From Sanguinoderma infundibulare (taxonomy: Eukaryota; Basidiomycota; Agaricomycetes; Polyporales; Polyporaceae), in the NCBI GenBank assembly GCA_032821775.1, contig JAVLRN010000002.1, positions 1,488,001 to 1,552,000 on the forward strand: 64,000 nt of DNA, given 5' to 3'. How positions within the stretch are numbered: the first letter of the stretch is position 1; each line of letters opens with the position of its first letter. The position numbers were made by a program, and so were the translations under genes. The notes under the pieces were generated by a model, which was given only the letters and a program-made list of their open reading frames with translations, did no database searches and had not been told where the DNA came from. Of the stretch, positions 24,125-34,371 are shown piece after piece.

Positions 24125-25561
24125 GGAGATCGCCCTGCGGCGTGACAGCCTGGTGATGGGTAGTACTCGTTGTAAGATAGCGTAGAAGGCCGGGGGTTCT
24201 CAACAACCTCTCGTCAGTCCGTCTCGCCGCGTCACGCAACTGGCGCGGCTGTTCCGTTCTTATACTGGTTCCGAAAGTCTTGTGAATGACGATAGTGTTC
24301 CGTCTTGTCGTAGCTCTTCATGATTGACCTGAATGCCCGAAACGCGTTTCGTGTAAAATCCATCCTAGTTACGGCAGGGTTCACGGCGATGGTAGGCGAA
24401 GCCTCGCGGTCACCGCGGCACCCTGCTGAGCGTCTGGGGCTCCCATCGACGTCGGCTGTCTAGCTGACATGAACGCAAGTTGCGAAGACGGCCGTCCAGC
24501 ACCTTCATGAGGAACCGTCCAGGTCCAGCCTGGCCCGTTACCGAAAGTACGGACTCTTCATGGAGGCGAATAGCCTTTTGCGCAAGCTTCGCGTATAACG
24601 TCTGCATTGCGCCGATCTTCCGGCAAAGCGCTTCCTGTCTGTCTCTCACCCTTAGACTCTTCTACCTCTCCGCTGTAGGCCACTGTGTGCGGCGCGTCCT
24701 AGAAGCAGCGTCAGTAAGGTACGGTCATTGAAGCTCGGCGACCCCAATTTCAAAATTCATCTAGTACGGCAGATTATCAGGATGCCTTCTCTGCTGAAGG
24801 CCGCCGCGCGGCGCTGCGCAACGGACTTGGCAGCGGCGGCGAAGCAAGGACTTATCGAGATCGCTCCACCCGCCGCTCCTTCGCCATTGTACCGGCCCTG
24901 GCTGGGCGGGCGGAGCTGGGGGCCCGGGCTGGCCGCTGGTGATGACATGAGTCCATTGGGCACCATCGCAAAGTGTTTTTCTGCTGCTGACCTCGCAGCA
25001 TCAGAAAATCACTTTGATATAGGGCACAAGGGAGGAGGGGGGGGAGAGTGGGGGGATGGGGGGCTGGGCATTGCTGCAACCCTGAGCGCCTGGTGGCTTT
25101 TATGCCCCAAAAATGGGGCTGCAGCAAATTGCTGCCGCAGCACACCCCCTGCTTCTCTATGAGTCATGACAGCTATTGTCTGTCTCATTTCTATTTTTCG
25201 CTGGGTGTCCAGGGCCCAGGGGTGGGCTGGGCACTGTTGAAAAAATGGAAGGAGGGGTGGGGGATGTGCTTCTGCAGCGCATCTGGGTAGGGTGACTTTC
25301 CATAAAGAGCTGTTCCTGTCAAATTACGGTTTGATCGGCCATTTGGACTGAATTCTTTTCGGCCTTGACCTCATCAACTGTCAGCGGAAATGCCCGGTTG
25401 GGACGGAAAATGCCGAAATTTTTGCCCAGGCCAATGTTCATAAATCGACCCTGAAAGTCTGCCCTCCCTCAGCCCCCATCCCCCCTCCCAAGCCTCCGAA
25501 AAACCCTCTCACTTGACCCAAAATTCTCCCCTGCACCCACCCATTATCATACACATTTATC
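24125..25561. other. intergenic with G-rich and low-complexity patches
   Basis: No gene is seen. A purine run rich in G lies at about 25027-25070, followed by T/G-rich and A-rich sequence (to about 25440) unlike its neighbours in composition. This could be an old insertion, but no ends or target duplications were found. Confidence 0.35.
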
Positions 25562-26208
25562 ATGGCCCGCAACCGCAATAAGCTTCCTCGGCCGGCGATC
25601 AGCGTCAGAGATGGTACGTTACCCTTCCTTATTTGGACGCCGTCCGTGTCGACTGCACCGCTTTTCGCCGAGTTCGCTGACGCGCTCTTGCGCGCGCCCT
25701 CGCGTTCGAACCCCCGCGCTGGCAACATGTAGCGCTCTACGCGGACGGCAGGATCCCGACTCGGGAGCAGAAGGACAACGCCTACGAGAAGATGATCGAG
25801 TTCTGGCCTGACCTGGCATCGTGGTACACCATCAAACGGCACCAGAGTTGGTGTTCTGCAAAGGATAGCAAATGTCGGGGGCGCGCGCCTGCAAAGGCTT
25901 ACGCCGACTTGCAGCGTGCCTACAGTACGTCATGCCGCTCTCTGTTTCGTTCTTGTCTCATTCTCATTGACTTTGTTCTTAACTTGTGCATGGTACACTG
26001 GGGCACGCGTAGAGCATGCCCAGGACCATCTGGTGTTTGATGCAGACCCATCTTATATGACGATGAAGTGGTGGGCTTGCGAGGTAGACGTGACGTTCGC
26101 CACAATGGCCGAAGTCATCGACAACTTGAAGGTCGCCGCTGCGTGTGCAGGTGGGTCTTCAGGTCTTTCAGCCCACTCGCTATCCAACTCACATGCTCAG
26201 GCCGATGA
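25562..26208 (+). CDS. small hypothetical protein
   Basis: The start is MARNRNKLPRPAISVRD. Two introns keep frame exactly: GTACGT near 25615 to TGTAG at 25732, and GTACGT near 25924 to CGTAG near 26012. The spliced protein is about 125 residues, with a Trp-rich helical centre (EKMIEFWPDLASWYTIKRHQ) and then DHLVFDADPSYMTMKWWACEV. A third intron (GTGGGT at about 26150 to CTCAG at 26200) would put the stop at 26206-26208. If it is retained, the frame runs to 26260. The centre faintly recalls a helix-turn-helix, but no family can be assigned. Frame-keeping splice sites are the main support. Confidence 0.5.
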
Positions 26209-26435
26209 CATGCGCCATCTGAGCCATCATGGTCCGCAAACAATGCTTAGGTCGAGATAGACGTTTGGGTTCACGGTCTAGTTCATTAGAATCAATTAGT
26301 ATATGCGTAACGTGGATGAGTGGTGTGCGCGTGTCCAATATGGTGTGCAGATGGTGACAAGAAATGCTAGCGTGTACGCGCACGACTGTAACGTACATCG
26401 CACTTACATGAGCAGAAAACGAGCGCGGCGCCCAT

Positions 26436-28265
26436 CTACTTGGCCTGCGTCTCCATCTGCCCAGATGGAGGTTGACTGGGTGGAGGAGGCGGAGGCCCAC
26501 CCGAGAGGATGGCTTGCGTCGCGCCCCAGAACGTGCTAGGCATCTGCTGTTGCATCGCGTCCTCCTGCTCCTTGATCATCTTGTCGAACAGCGGCTTGTT
26601 TTGACGAAGGTACTCCTGCTCTTCGACATACCGCTGCTGCGCCTCCTTACGCTTCTGCTCGAGGTACGTCAAGGGCGCCTGGGAAGCGGGCGACGGCTAT
26701 ACAGAGGGACGGCGAGAGTGATATCAGCGGCACGGCCTAGGTGCAAGAGCGAGGACTCTCAAGGGTGGAGGGTGCGGGAATGAACGACGCACCTTGTCGG
26801 ACCGGCCGAACAGGCCGCTCAAGGTCAAGCCGCCGCTCGAAAGGCCCTTGTGAGTGCGCTCGAATTCTTCGAGATGCTTGCGCTTCATCTCCGCTTCCTT
26901 CTGTGCGAACTCGATCGGGATGTTCTTGCCTTCGTACGCCTGGAGGACAGGCCGTACGTCGGGAGTCTTGAAGATCGCGATCGCTGTAGAATGAAAACAC
27001 ATCAGTATTGAACATCTTAGACATAAAGGAAGAGGAAAAGGCGAAAGCAACGTACACTCGAGGAAGGGGATCATGGCGACCAGTCCACTGTCCTTGGGGT
27101 CGCCCGTCCACGTCGGCAGGATGACGGCGTTTTCGGGATTGGGCGTGACGTGCTCTGGGTGGGTATCGAGGAGGACAACTTTGGACAAGTCGCGATTCAG
27201 GTACGACAGATCCTTCACGGGCTGGCCGCCCTTTTCAGATCGACACGCGTCACGGAATAGTCGATGAATGATGTAGAACTGATATGGGTCGAGCTTGTCG
27301 ATGATGGGCGTAGCAGTCTGCAAATGGGCGGAAGGTCAAGAAGAAGAGACGAGGGGAGAATCTCAATGCACGCACGTAGTGGTACTGTGTCGTGAAAATG
27401 ACGATCTCGTAGAACTGGGAAAGGTACGCAAGGAAGTAGTCCACGCCAGGACGTTTTGCTGTCCTCCAGCCGTGTGTACGCTGTGCGAGAATCTTAGTCG
27501 ACTGATGAGGAAGCCAAGAAAAGCGTACGCACGTCCCACTTCGAGGTCACAAGCAAGTCATCGACAGAGACGAGGAGCGTATATGGCCGGTACATCTCTC
27601 CTTGCAACGGCGGAGGAAGCAGCTCGGGCCATAATGGCTCAGTGAACGTCTAAGTCGAACGCACGATGAACAGCAGGACGAAGGGATCCATAACACGGAC
27701 GACGCACGTCGAAAATGCCCGCAAATCTCGCTTTTGTCCGGTCCCACCGCGAAGACTTGGCCGCATCCTCCGGTGACTACGATCGCGAACGATAACTGGC
27801 CTCAGTACGCGTCATATGGTCGGACGAGGGCTCGGGACGCACCAGTCGCTTCGCCCTGAGCTCGTCCTCCTCCCATGGCCTCCCCGCAAACCATGTGACA
27901 GCACCCGCGCCAGCCAGCATCATCGCCAGAGAAACGCGGCCCAGGAAGCGTCTTCTCCGCTCGATACTCGACAAGGAGTCCTTCGACGACTTCGCACCCG
28001 TCCGTTCACGCTTCGCATCTTCTGGTTCCGGGCCCTCAGGGTCAAAGTCGAGACTTGGAACGACAGACGAGCTAGGGTTGGGCTTTGGGGCCTCCGCCGG
28101 GTCCTTGGCATTCACTCCAGAGGGCCGAGGGGGCGGCGGGGTCGAATTCGTTGGCAGAGGCTTCTTGGAATTCTTGGGCGGAGGCGGCGGCTTGGACGCC
28201 AGAGCTCGCACAGACTGGTAGGCAAAGCTACGTGCCGCCGGAGACCTGAACGCAGCCTGGAGCAT
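26436..28265 (-). CDS. TIM50: mitochondrial inner-membrane translocase subunit TIM50
   Basis: This is the receptor subunit of the TIM23 complex, which binds presequences in the intermembrane space and passes them to the channel. The N-terminus [23 protein letters not shown] is a typical matrix-targeting peptide. A Pro-rich stretch and one membrane segment ([19 protein letters not shown]) follow, then the FCP1/NIF-like domain: [78 protein letters not shown]. Like other TIM50s it lacks the catalytic DxDx of the phosphatase family, reading DDLLV instead. The tail has [15 protein letters not shown] and a poly-Pro end. About five introns are present. An upstream in-frame ATG exists, but the start at 28265 gives the best targeting peptide. 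Confidence 0.93.
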
Positions 28266-28695
28266 GTTTTGGAGGGGAGGAGGGAAGGAGATGTAGAGCA
28301 GTGACCACAAGGGGTGGATCGTCCCGGCGCTTCTCCAGCTCATGACGATTTTTGGGCGTCTACGACTAGGTGTTCTTCCGCGAACTTGCACTTGCTCTCG
28401 TCCATCTCCCCCGGGCTCAGCCAATCTATGTATCATCATTAAACCTCTTTCTATTGTCTGTGGAGCTGGAAGCTAGGTACGAAGCAACCCTTCACCGGTC
28501 TGCATGCAAGCTCTCGGTTCTTCGCATCACGACTTTCGTTTGTTCGCGGAGCTTCCTCGACTAATAGCAAGAAACATATGTATGACCTCCAAGCATATTC
28601 CGACAATCTTGAGCACCATTTCACGCTGTCCCTGAAACATTTCGAGGCTACCCGCTTTCCGAAAACAAGCTTTCCTTGTCCTATATCCCAACCTT
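28266..28695. other. gap between esterase B and TIM50
   Basis: The 3' flank of esterase copy B and the 5' flank of TIM50, both on the minus strand. Similarity to the copy A flank stops just after the esterase stop codon, so one edge of the inverted duplication lies here. No gene is seen. Confidence 0.5.
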
Positions 28696-30381
28696 TTACC
28701 AGACGGTTTCGTTCAGCACCGCGGCCACGCCTTGTCCCCATAGCGTCTGGGCCGCACCTACACCAAAAGATGTCAACATGTTTTCGATCAGCTGATGCAG
28801 AAGCACAGATAAAAGAGGACGCACTGGACGGATGGTAGTTATTCCCCCAGAAGTCGCCCGTACCACCGTACGAGGTGTTGTCGACGAACCCGTACGCCGT
28901 CGGATCGTCCAAGACCGTGGTGAACGCCGCGTTCGAGTCCCAAAGCCAAGTCCGGACCTTCAGCAAAAAGTGAGCCACCGCCGTTCACCACCTCGCCCGT
29001 TCATTGACAGAATACGCACTCCAGCGTTCGCAGCGGCGAACGATTGTGCCCTCTCCGCGAGCTTCGCGTTGAAGCCTGCGATAACTGTCTTCTCGAGAGC
29101 CTGCGCGTCAGTGCTCTGGGCCAGCATCTGCGGAAGAGAAATGGTGAGCGTCTTCATCATGACATACTGCATCGTAACTGACCAGCGGGGACCGGTTGAT
29201 AGGCGGAACGTTGATGAAGAGGAAGTTCCTCGCGCCGACATCGCTGCGAGCACGCGGTCAGCCAACAAAACGAGAGGCCTTGCTGACGCTTGTGCATACT
29301 ACTGCAGGCGGAACGTCGCATCTTAGTTGTTTTCACGCGGGCGAAGAGAACGAAACGACTCACAAGCTCCTGAACCTGACCAAAGTATCCGTCTAGAAGC
29401 ACGTCCGAGAACCTGTCCCGTACGTTTAGTACATCACCTTCCCCATCTCAACCGTTCACCATGTACTCACGCATCCCGGTCTCCGCTCTGGTAGTAGCTG
29501 TTTCCGATGTCGTTGATCCCGATCCACACCGAGAACAGCGCGTTCTCGCTCGTCCACGGCGCCGTCGCGGGCTTGTCCGCCACCCCGCCGTCCAGGAATT
29601 CGTTCACTTGGTCGATCAGCGAGAGCACCGTCGGCTCGTACGGCGCGACTAGCGACGCGTTGATCGTCGCGCCTCCGTACGCGTAGTTGTACGTCAGGAT
29701 GAGGGAGTTGTTGTACACGGTCGTGTCGACGTCGATCCAGTTCGTGCCGCCGACGGCGGTGTAGCCCGGGTACGGAGGGTTGCCGAGCGGATTGCCCGGG
29801 GTGGGGAGCTCCCCGGCCGGGTCGAAGTCGGTTTGGGTGTACGAGTCGCCGCTGTGTTTCCTCGGGTAAGCAGTCTTGTGCTATGATGGCGCCAGACGAC
29901 AACTCACAAGCTGAACCAGAAGTTAGCCTTGTCGATCCCGCTGGGCGCGCTGGTGGGGGTAGTCGTGGTCGAGGTCGTGGCGGTCGTAGCAGGTGCGCTG
30001 GTTGCGCTGGTTGCGGTGCCGGGGACGCACTGGCTGTAGTCTATGGACCAACAGACAAAGTCAGTACTGGTTCAGAACGGGTCATCCTTTCCCTGCGTTA
30101 CTCACAGGGGTTCTGTACAGTGCACACAGCCCTGGTCGCGCGAAGGGCAGCGTAAGGAGTAGCGTGTGGTCAACTCAAGAAAGTGCATACCCGGCCACGC
30201 AAGTCGTTTCCCCGGTCCAGCCAATCCCACCGCCTGAGGATTTCCATTAGCTGTAGTGCACGCACCTGGAGCGGGAAAATGACAGGTAGGGCTTACACTG
30301 GGCCCAGGTCTGCTGCTGAGCTGATACGCAGCGCAGAGACACGACCGACACTAGCGCAGCGAGGCCGAGTTTTGAAAACAT
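28696..30381 (-). CDS. CBM1-CE16 acetyl esterase, copy B, intact
   Basis: A secreted carbohydrate esterase: signal peptide (start ATG at 30381, SLRCVSA near its end), CBM1 cellulose-binding module, Ala/Thr-rich linker, then the SGNH catalytic domain. Block I is FSFGDSYTQ, block II YAYGGATIN, block III GINDIG, and the final block NNYHPS supplies the catalytic His. CE16 enzymes remove exo-acetyl groups from xylo- and manno-oligosaccharides, helping breakdown of plant cell walls. The exon plan equals copy A. Here the codon at the copy A stop is Gln (KLAERAQSFAAANAG). It ends AAVLNETVW. One acceptor, at 28958-28960, is AAG instead of CAG. A two-nucleotide exon (29300-29301) is needed to read EL-Y-DVGARNF. 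Upstream lies the inverted copy of the retroelement relic. Confidence 0.9.
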
Positions 30382-31170
30382 GGTCGATACGTCGACAGAT
30401 CTTGGACAACAACCGGAGGCTGTATGGGTCCCATCAGCACTTCGGGGGAACGTATTATACGAACGCAGGAAGATGCTCGGATGAAGTCGAGCCCGTCAGG
30501 ACCCTCCGCACGGCTGAACGTCGGAGCCGCGCGAACGAGCAAACCATGGGGCGGATGGCGCACCGCTTCCGTTTCACCACCCGTGGACATTCTAAAACCT
30601 TAACGGGGCACGAGACGGCATGGAGGCGTATGTAACTGCCTCCGGTGTTCTACCGTACGCGCAGGTTGTGTGCCTCGCAAAGCGGCGAGACGGTCGCGGC
30701 CGGGCCGCGGGTTCGTGTGCTTCTTCCGGAGCTGTTAATTGACGAGAAGTGCCGTGCCTAGTTGCAGGGGGCGTAGGGGAACTTCTATGGGATGCGACGC
30801 CTGGCGGAGCTCCTCGTGCCGATGAAAGTGAATGCATGGCTACTGATCGGCGAGAGTCCGGATGATGGAGGGCAGGCCATGAAGGGTGTAGTTTGCGTGC
30901 TCGTGGTTTTTCTCTTCTACAGCTCGAGGGTCTTCTTTCACCCTGCAAGTCGACCGTCCGAGGGACAACAGGACCAGACCGGAGCCAAGATTGTACATGG
31001 TGCACGGTTTGCGGGTGATGGGCATTGTAAATACCTGGGTCGAGTCCGGCACTCATGTCGAGATTTTGGGGAACGTCCAAGCATCAAATAACGCATGTGG
31101 ATGCAGTTCATTTCTTTTTCCGGCTTGGTGCTTTTAGCACGTTACGAGCTGGTAGTAAAGCTATTGGCTA
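30382..31170. other. upstream region of esterase copy B
   Basis: Inverted homologue of 4252-5034. No gene is seen. It carries the promoter region of the intact esterase. Confidence 0.6.
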
Positions 31171-31222
31171 CGTAAAATTGTGTCTAATGACACTGCTATA
31201 TAAATGTAACCGCAATTTTACG
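31171..31222. repeat. 10-bp perfect inverted repeat beside relic B
   Basis: The arms CGTAAAATTG (31171-31180) and CAATTTTACG (31213-31222) match those at 4200-4251, in inverted context. The spacer contains TATATAAATG. Both arms are unchanged although the flanks have diverged. Confidence 0.6.
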
Positions 31223-32760
31223 ACGGTTCCGGGGCTATTATTGGCTCCTTTACATCTAGAATGAATCGAGATTGAAAGAGTGGTGCGACCACAGTCGATG
31301 GTAGGGGGCGAAAGCGTCCACTAGCAAGCGCTGTGCATCGCGGGACTCCAGGGACCTGGGGAATAGCGTCCAAAGGCCAAATTCTTGGCAATGGTAGCAT
31401 TGGGTCACCGGGGAGACATATCTCACTGCTTTGCATAGTACCCCGCATATGGACACCAATTCCCATTTGAGGCGGTCGCCGAGGGATGCGTAGTACACAG
31501 GTGGAGGAGTGGAAGGATTGGCGGCGGTGGCCGGGATAGCAATGGTGACCAGGGGGTGGGCGAGGGAAGCGAGAGCACGAGCGACGACGCTGACTTGCTG
31601 CCCGCGGCCGGCTGCCTGTTGTGCAGCCAGCGGACGTTGAGGATCACATAGGGGGAGGGGATAAGTCCGGAATCGGATTCAAAGATCGCGCGACGGATCC
31701 CGGGGGCTGCGGGGTCGAAAGCCGTAGGTACGGGCGAGAGAGTCAACATGCAGGTTTTCTTCTCGATGGCTACACCCTCCTCGATGCGCGCGGCCCACTT
31801 GTCTGCCTCGCGGAGGTGCAGCTGAGACTGCGCCAGATCGCACGCGCAGACGACGAGGTCGCCGTTTGCGCGGCGGCGGACACCGCGTACTAACGTGCTC
31901 TCCAGACCGGGGACTCCCGAGCTGCCGAGCGCAGCCTCCACCACAGATTTCGACTGGTGGTCGGGGATCTTCTTGGGCATCACGCCTCGCGTGGAACGCT
32001 GGAGGGAGATCACTACGTCCAACTCCGTGGGTCCTGACGGAGCGGACGCGCGGGAGGGTGGGGGGATGGGGGAAGGCGCTGTGGTCTTTGCGAGGCGCTC
32101 GCCCAGCGTGGTCTTGACCACGGCGGACACCTCGTCCGTGACGCGCCGCATCGCACGCTCGCATCCCTCTTCTGCATGATGGGGGCCTCCACTCGCCGGA
32201 GGCTGTCGACCAGGGGGGTCTTGCGGTAGAGCTTGAGAATTGTGGTGTCCGAGGTTTCGATGACTTCACGGATGAGTTGCAGAAGCTCGGTGGCTCGACG
32301 ACTGCGTCGGCTGCGTAGAAGTGGTCATGCGCCGGGCCGGCTGGCTGGCGGGCCCAGGTCGAGTAGTCTTCCGGCCACCCATGCGCGATGAAGAGGTGAG
32401 CTACTCGAGTAAGCAGATGGTGGTAGAGATGCAAGATGTGTGTGATGGTGGTGGTGAAGTCGTTACTCAGGGTGCCGATGCGCCAGTTGAGATAATCGAT
32501 GACCTGTTGATTGTCCAGAGGCATGGCGTCATCTCGTTGGGACGGGGCTCCAATGCTCCTCCACAACGACTGTGAAGCTGAGGTGATATTAGCGAGGGCG
32601 TGCAGGCAGTCGTGATGGTGTGGTACGTACGCTTGTCGGAGAGCGAGTGTGAAGTCACCCCGGCTGGTGACCTGCTGTCGTGCAGGCCCATCCAACAGCT
32701 TCGAGTGTTCGTTATATGGCCCCTAGGGTCGCAGTGCGACACGCCGCAGCACTGTGGCGG
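31218..32760 (-). pseudogene. degenerate retroelement ORF1/gag-like relic, copy B
   Basis: On the minus strand, fragments in order read: GDFTLALRQAY; an intron-like gap; DNQQVIDYLNWRIGTLSNDF; HILHLYHHLLTRVAHLFIAHGWPEDY; then, in another frame, MRRVTDEVSAVVKTTLGERLAK, DHQSKSVVEAALGSSGVPGLESTL and KKTCMLTLSPVPTAFDP. An RNA-binding-like stretch (GLIPSPYVILNVRWLHN) follows, then YVSPVTQCYHCQEFG with half of a CCHC knuckle whose His is replaced by Leu. This order (coil, RRM-like fold, zinc knuckle) recalls ORF1/gag of fungal non-LTR retrotransposons, but no reverse transcriptase or endonuclease is present. Several frame changes make it non-functional. It is more complete than copy A and could be used to build a consensus. 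Confidence 0.5.
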
Positions 32761-32840
32761 GTGGCATTGGGGGTGTGGTCCATAGATATCCAGTCCGGAC
32801 CCTCTATGGTTGAGACTCTGGTTGGGGCATGTTGGTAACC

Positions 32841-33212
32841 CGACAGCCGAGACTTTGCGAGGTGTTGTGTGCTAATGTGTACTACAAATTAAAATCTGTC
32901 GTGAGTCTCCTGAGCTGAAGATTTATCCAAAATACGGCACTGACAATCGGAGCCTCCCGTTGGGAAACTCTCAGGCCCGTTGGCCTGAACCTGGCCGGCA
33001 ACCTGTTGCTCTTGGCCCATAGGGGCCGGATTTGCGGCGGCTGCTTGATGAGCATTCATACTTCAATTTGCGGCAGAGCTCTGTGGCTTGTGGATCGTAT
33101 GTCGTAGGAGAGCTGGAGTGTGCAGGTGAGTATGCTCCCAGAACTCACTCTATATAACCAGATACAGCTGCATGCAAAGCGGCCCATGCTAACCATTATG
33201 TCCGGATCAAAG
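32841..33212. repeat. insertion of about 370 bp inside repeat copy B
   Basis: Copies A, C and D read directly from the ATCTACGGGGGTTTACCAACATG block into the next part. In copy B this join is split, and about 370 bp of unrelated sequence intervenes. The insert has a TATATA near 33154 and no coding frame. It may be a solo LTR or a small non-autonomous element. Clear terminal repeats or target-site duplication could not be fixed by eye. Confidence 0.5.
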
Positions 33213-33990
33213 CCCCCCGTAGATCTGCGGAGTACGACTTTTGAGCTCTGAACTCCTTGGAGGGATGAGAAGTTTGTCTGTGAGAGGAAAGCAAGGAGGC
33301 GGGGAGCCCGCCCGTCGTCGTCGACGTCGCCGCATGATGGAGGAGCTGGAAACTGGACTGCGAGCGCTGCTGTTCTCCGGTCGACTTGCTGGCCTTATAT
33401 ACCTTTTGGGACACAGACTCCGCAGCAGACCTGCCACAAAACTCACAAAGAGGTCGGATCGAGGATGGCGTGAATGGTTGGCGTGTCGGTGCTCGCATTG
33501 CACTGCAAGCTCCGGATGCATTGCGAATTCGGGGGCTAAGCGAGATCCGTGACGGACGCATTGTGCCACAAGCAGTTCAACAGCCACAGCGTAACCGGGA
33601 CGAGAGCCACGCTTTGTGTTCTCGAAAGATCCAAAGCGTCGGCCGTGGCGCGTTGTCAGTGCCAGCTTGATAGCACAGCAAAACGAGCGGGCAGTAGGCG
33701 GACGTGCTATCACATCGCCAAATCATGGCATGACGTGCTAAGCATTATACCAGTCGTGCGGCGGCCTCGCAAGAAGATGCGTCAACAGTATGGCCCTTCA
33801 AGTTAGTGGAAGAGCAAGCCGCGAAGCGATCATCTGAAGGCCAAGATAGGAAAATCAAGCGCCCATGATGACGATATCGTCCTTCTGGCCAGGCCGCAGG
33901 CGCACACTGCGTCCAGCCACCTAAGGATCTTCAGGATGGCCGCGGTACGTCGAGACGATTATCATCTAAGTAACACATCGGCCACTCATT
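33213..33990 (-). repeat. dispersed repeat, copy B
   Basis: Inverted relative to copies A and C, and closest to copy C. Shared blocks include CTTGCGAGGCCGCCGCACGACTGGTATAATGC in several pieces, TTTCGAGAACACAAAGC, GGCACAATGCGTCCGTCAC, and the TATA box near 33398. Its outer edge (CGTACCGCGGCCATCCTGA) lies beside the CMC4 relic. Confidence 0.65.
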
Positions 33991-34018
33991 AACCAGGATA
34001 GAAGGCTGCTGACCCCCC

Positions 34019-34318
34019 ATGCCGGGCAGAAGGTGAGTTCAATGTCGCCGGTTCAAGTTCTGCTACCACAAACCAGCCTACTGGCAATAGCAACGGCGAT
34101 GCAAAGCTGATCCTTCAACCCACCTGCAGCCTGTTCTCTGCAAGGCTGACTCAACAGGAACACGTCCAATCCTGACAAGTGCGAAGGCTACGTCCGCAAG
34201 CTGTACCGGTGCTGCTGGCAGATGTACGAGAAGACAGGGCCGAGAAGAGTCCACCGCGTGCCCGTCACCGAGCGTCACCCGTCGGTGGCTCAGGAATCAT
34301 GATGAAGACATGCAATAG
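34019..34318 (+). pseudogene. CMC4: CMC4 pseudogene, copy 1 (beside repeat B)
   Basis: CMC4 is a small twin-Cys mitochondrial intermembrane-space protein imported by the Mia40 route. Here a short ATG exon with a GTGAGT donor (34019-34032) is followed, after an intron-like gap, by ACSLQG, then TGA in place of the conserved Cys codon. LNRNTSNPDKCEGYVRKLYRCCWQMYEKTG follows, carrying the C-x9-CC signature. A frame change follows, after which ESTACPSPSVTRRWLRNHDED continues to TAG at 34316-34318. The stop and the frameshift make it dead. The intron is retained, so the copy arose from DNA and not from mRNA. Confidence 0.7.
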
Positions 34319-34371
34319 CATTGATGTTGATTAGCGGGATGTATCAATTACATGCTGGTCCGAAGATGTAC

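Noticed and set aside
31218..32760. Functional retrotransposon
   Set aside because: No reverse transcriptase or endonuclease motif, several frame changes, and the zinc-knuckle His is lost.
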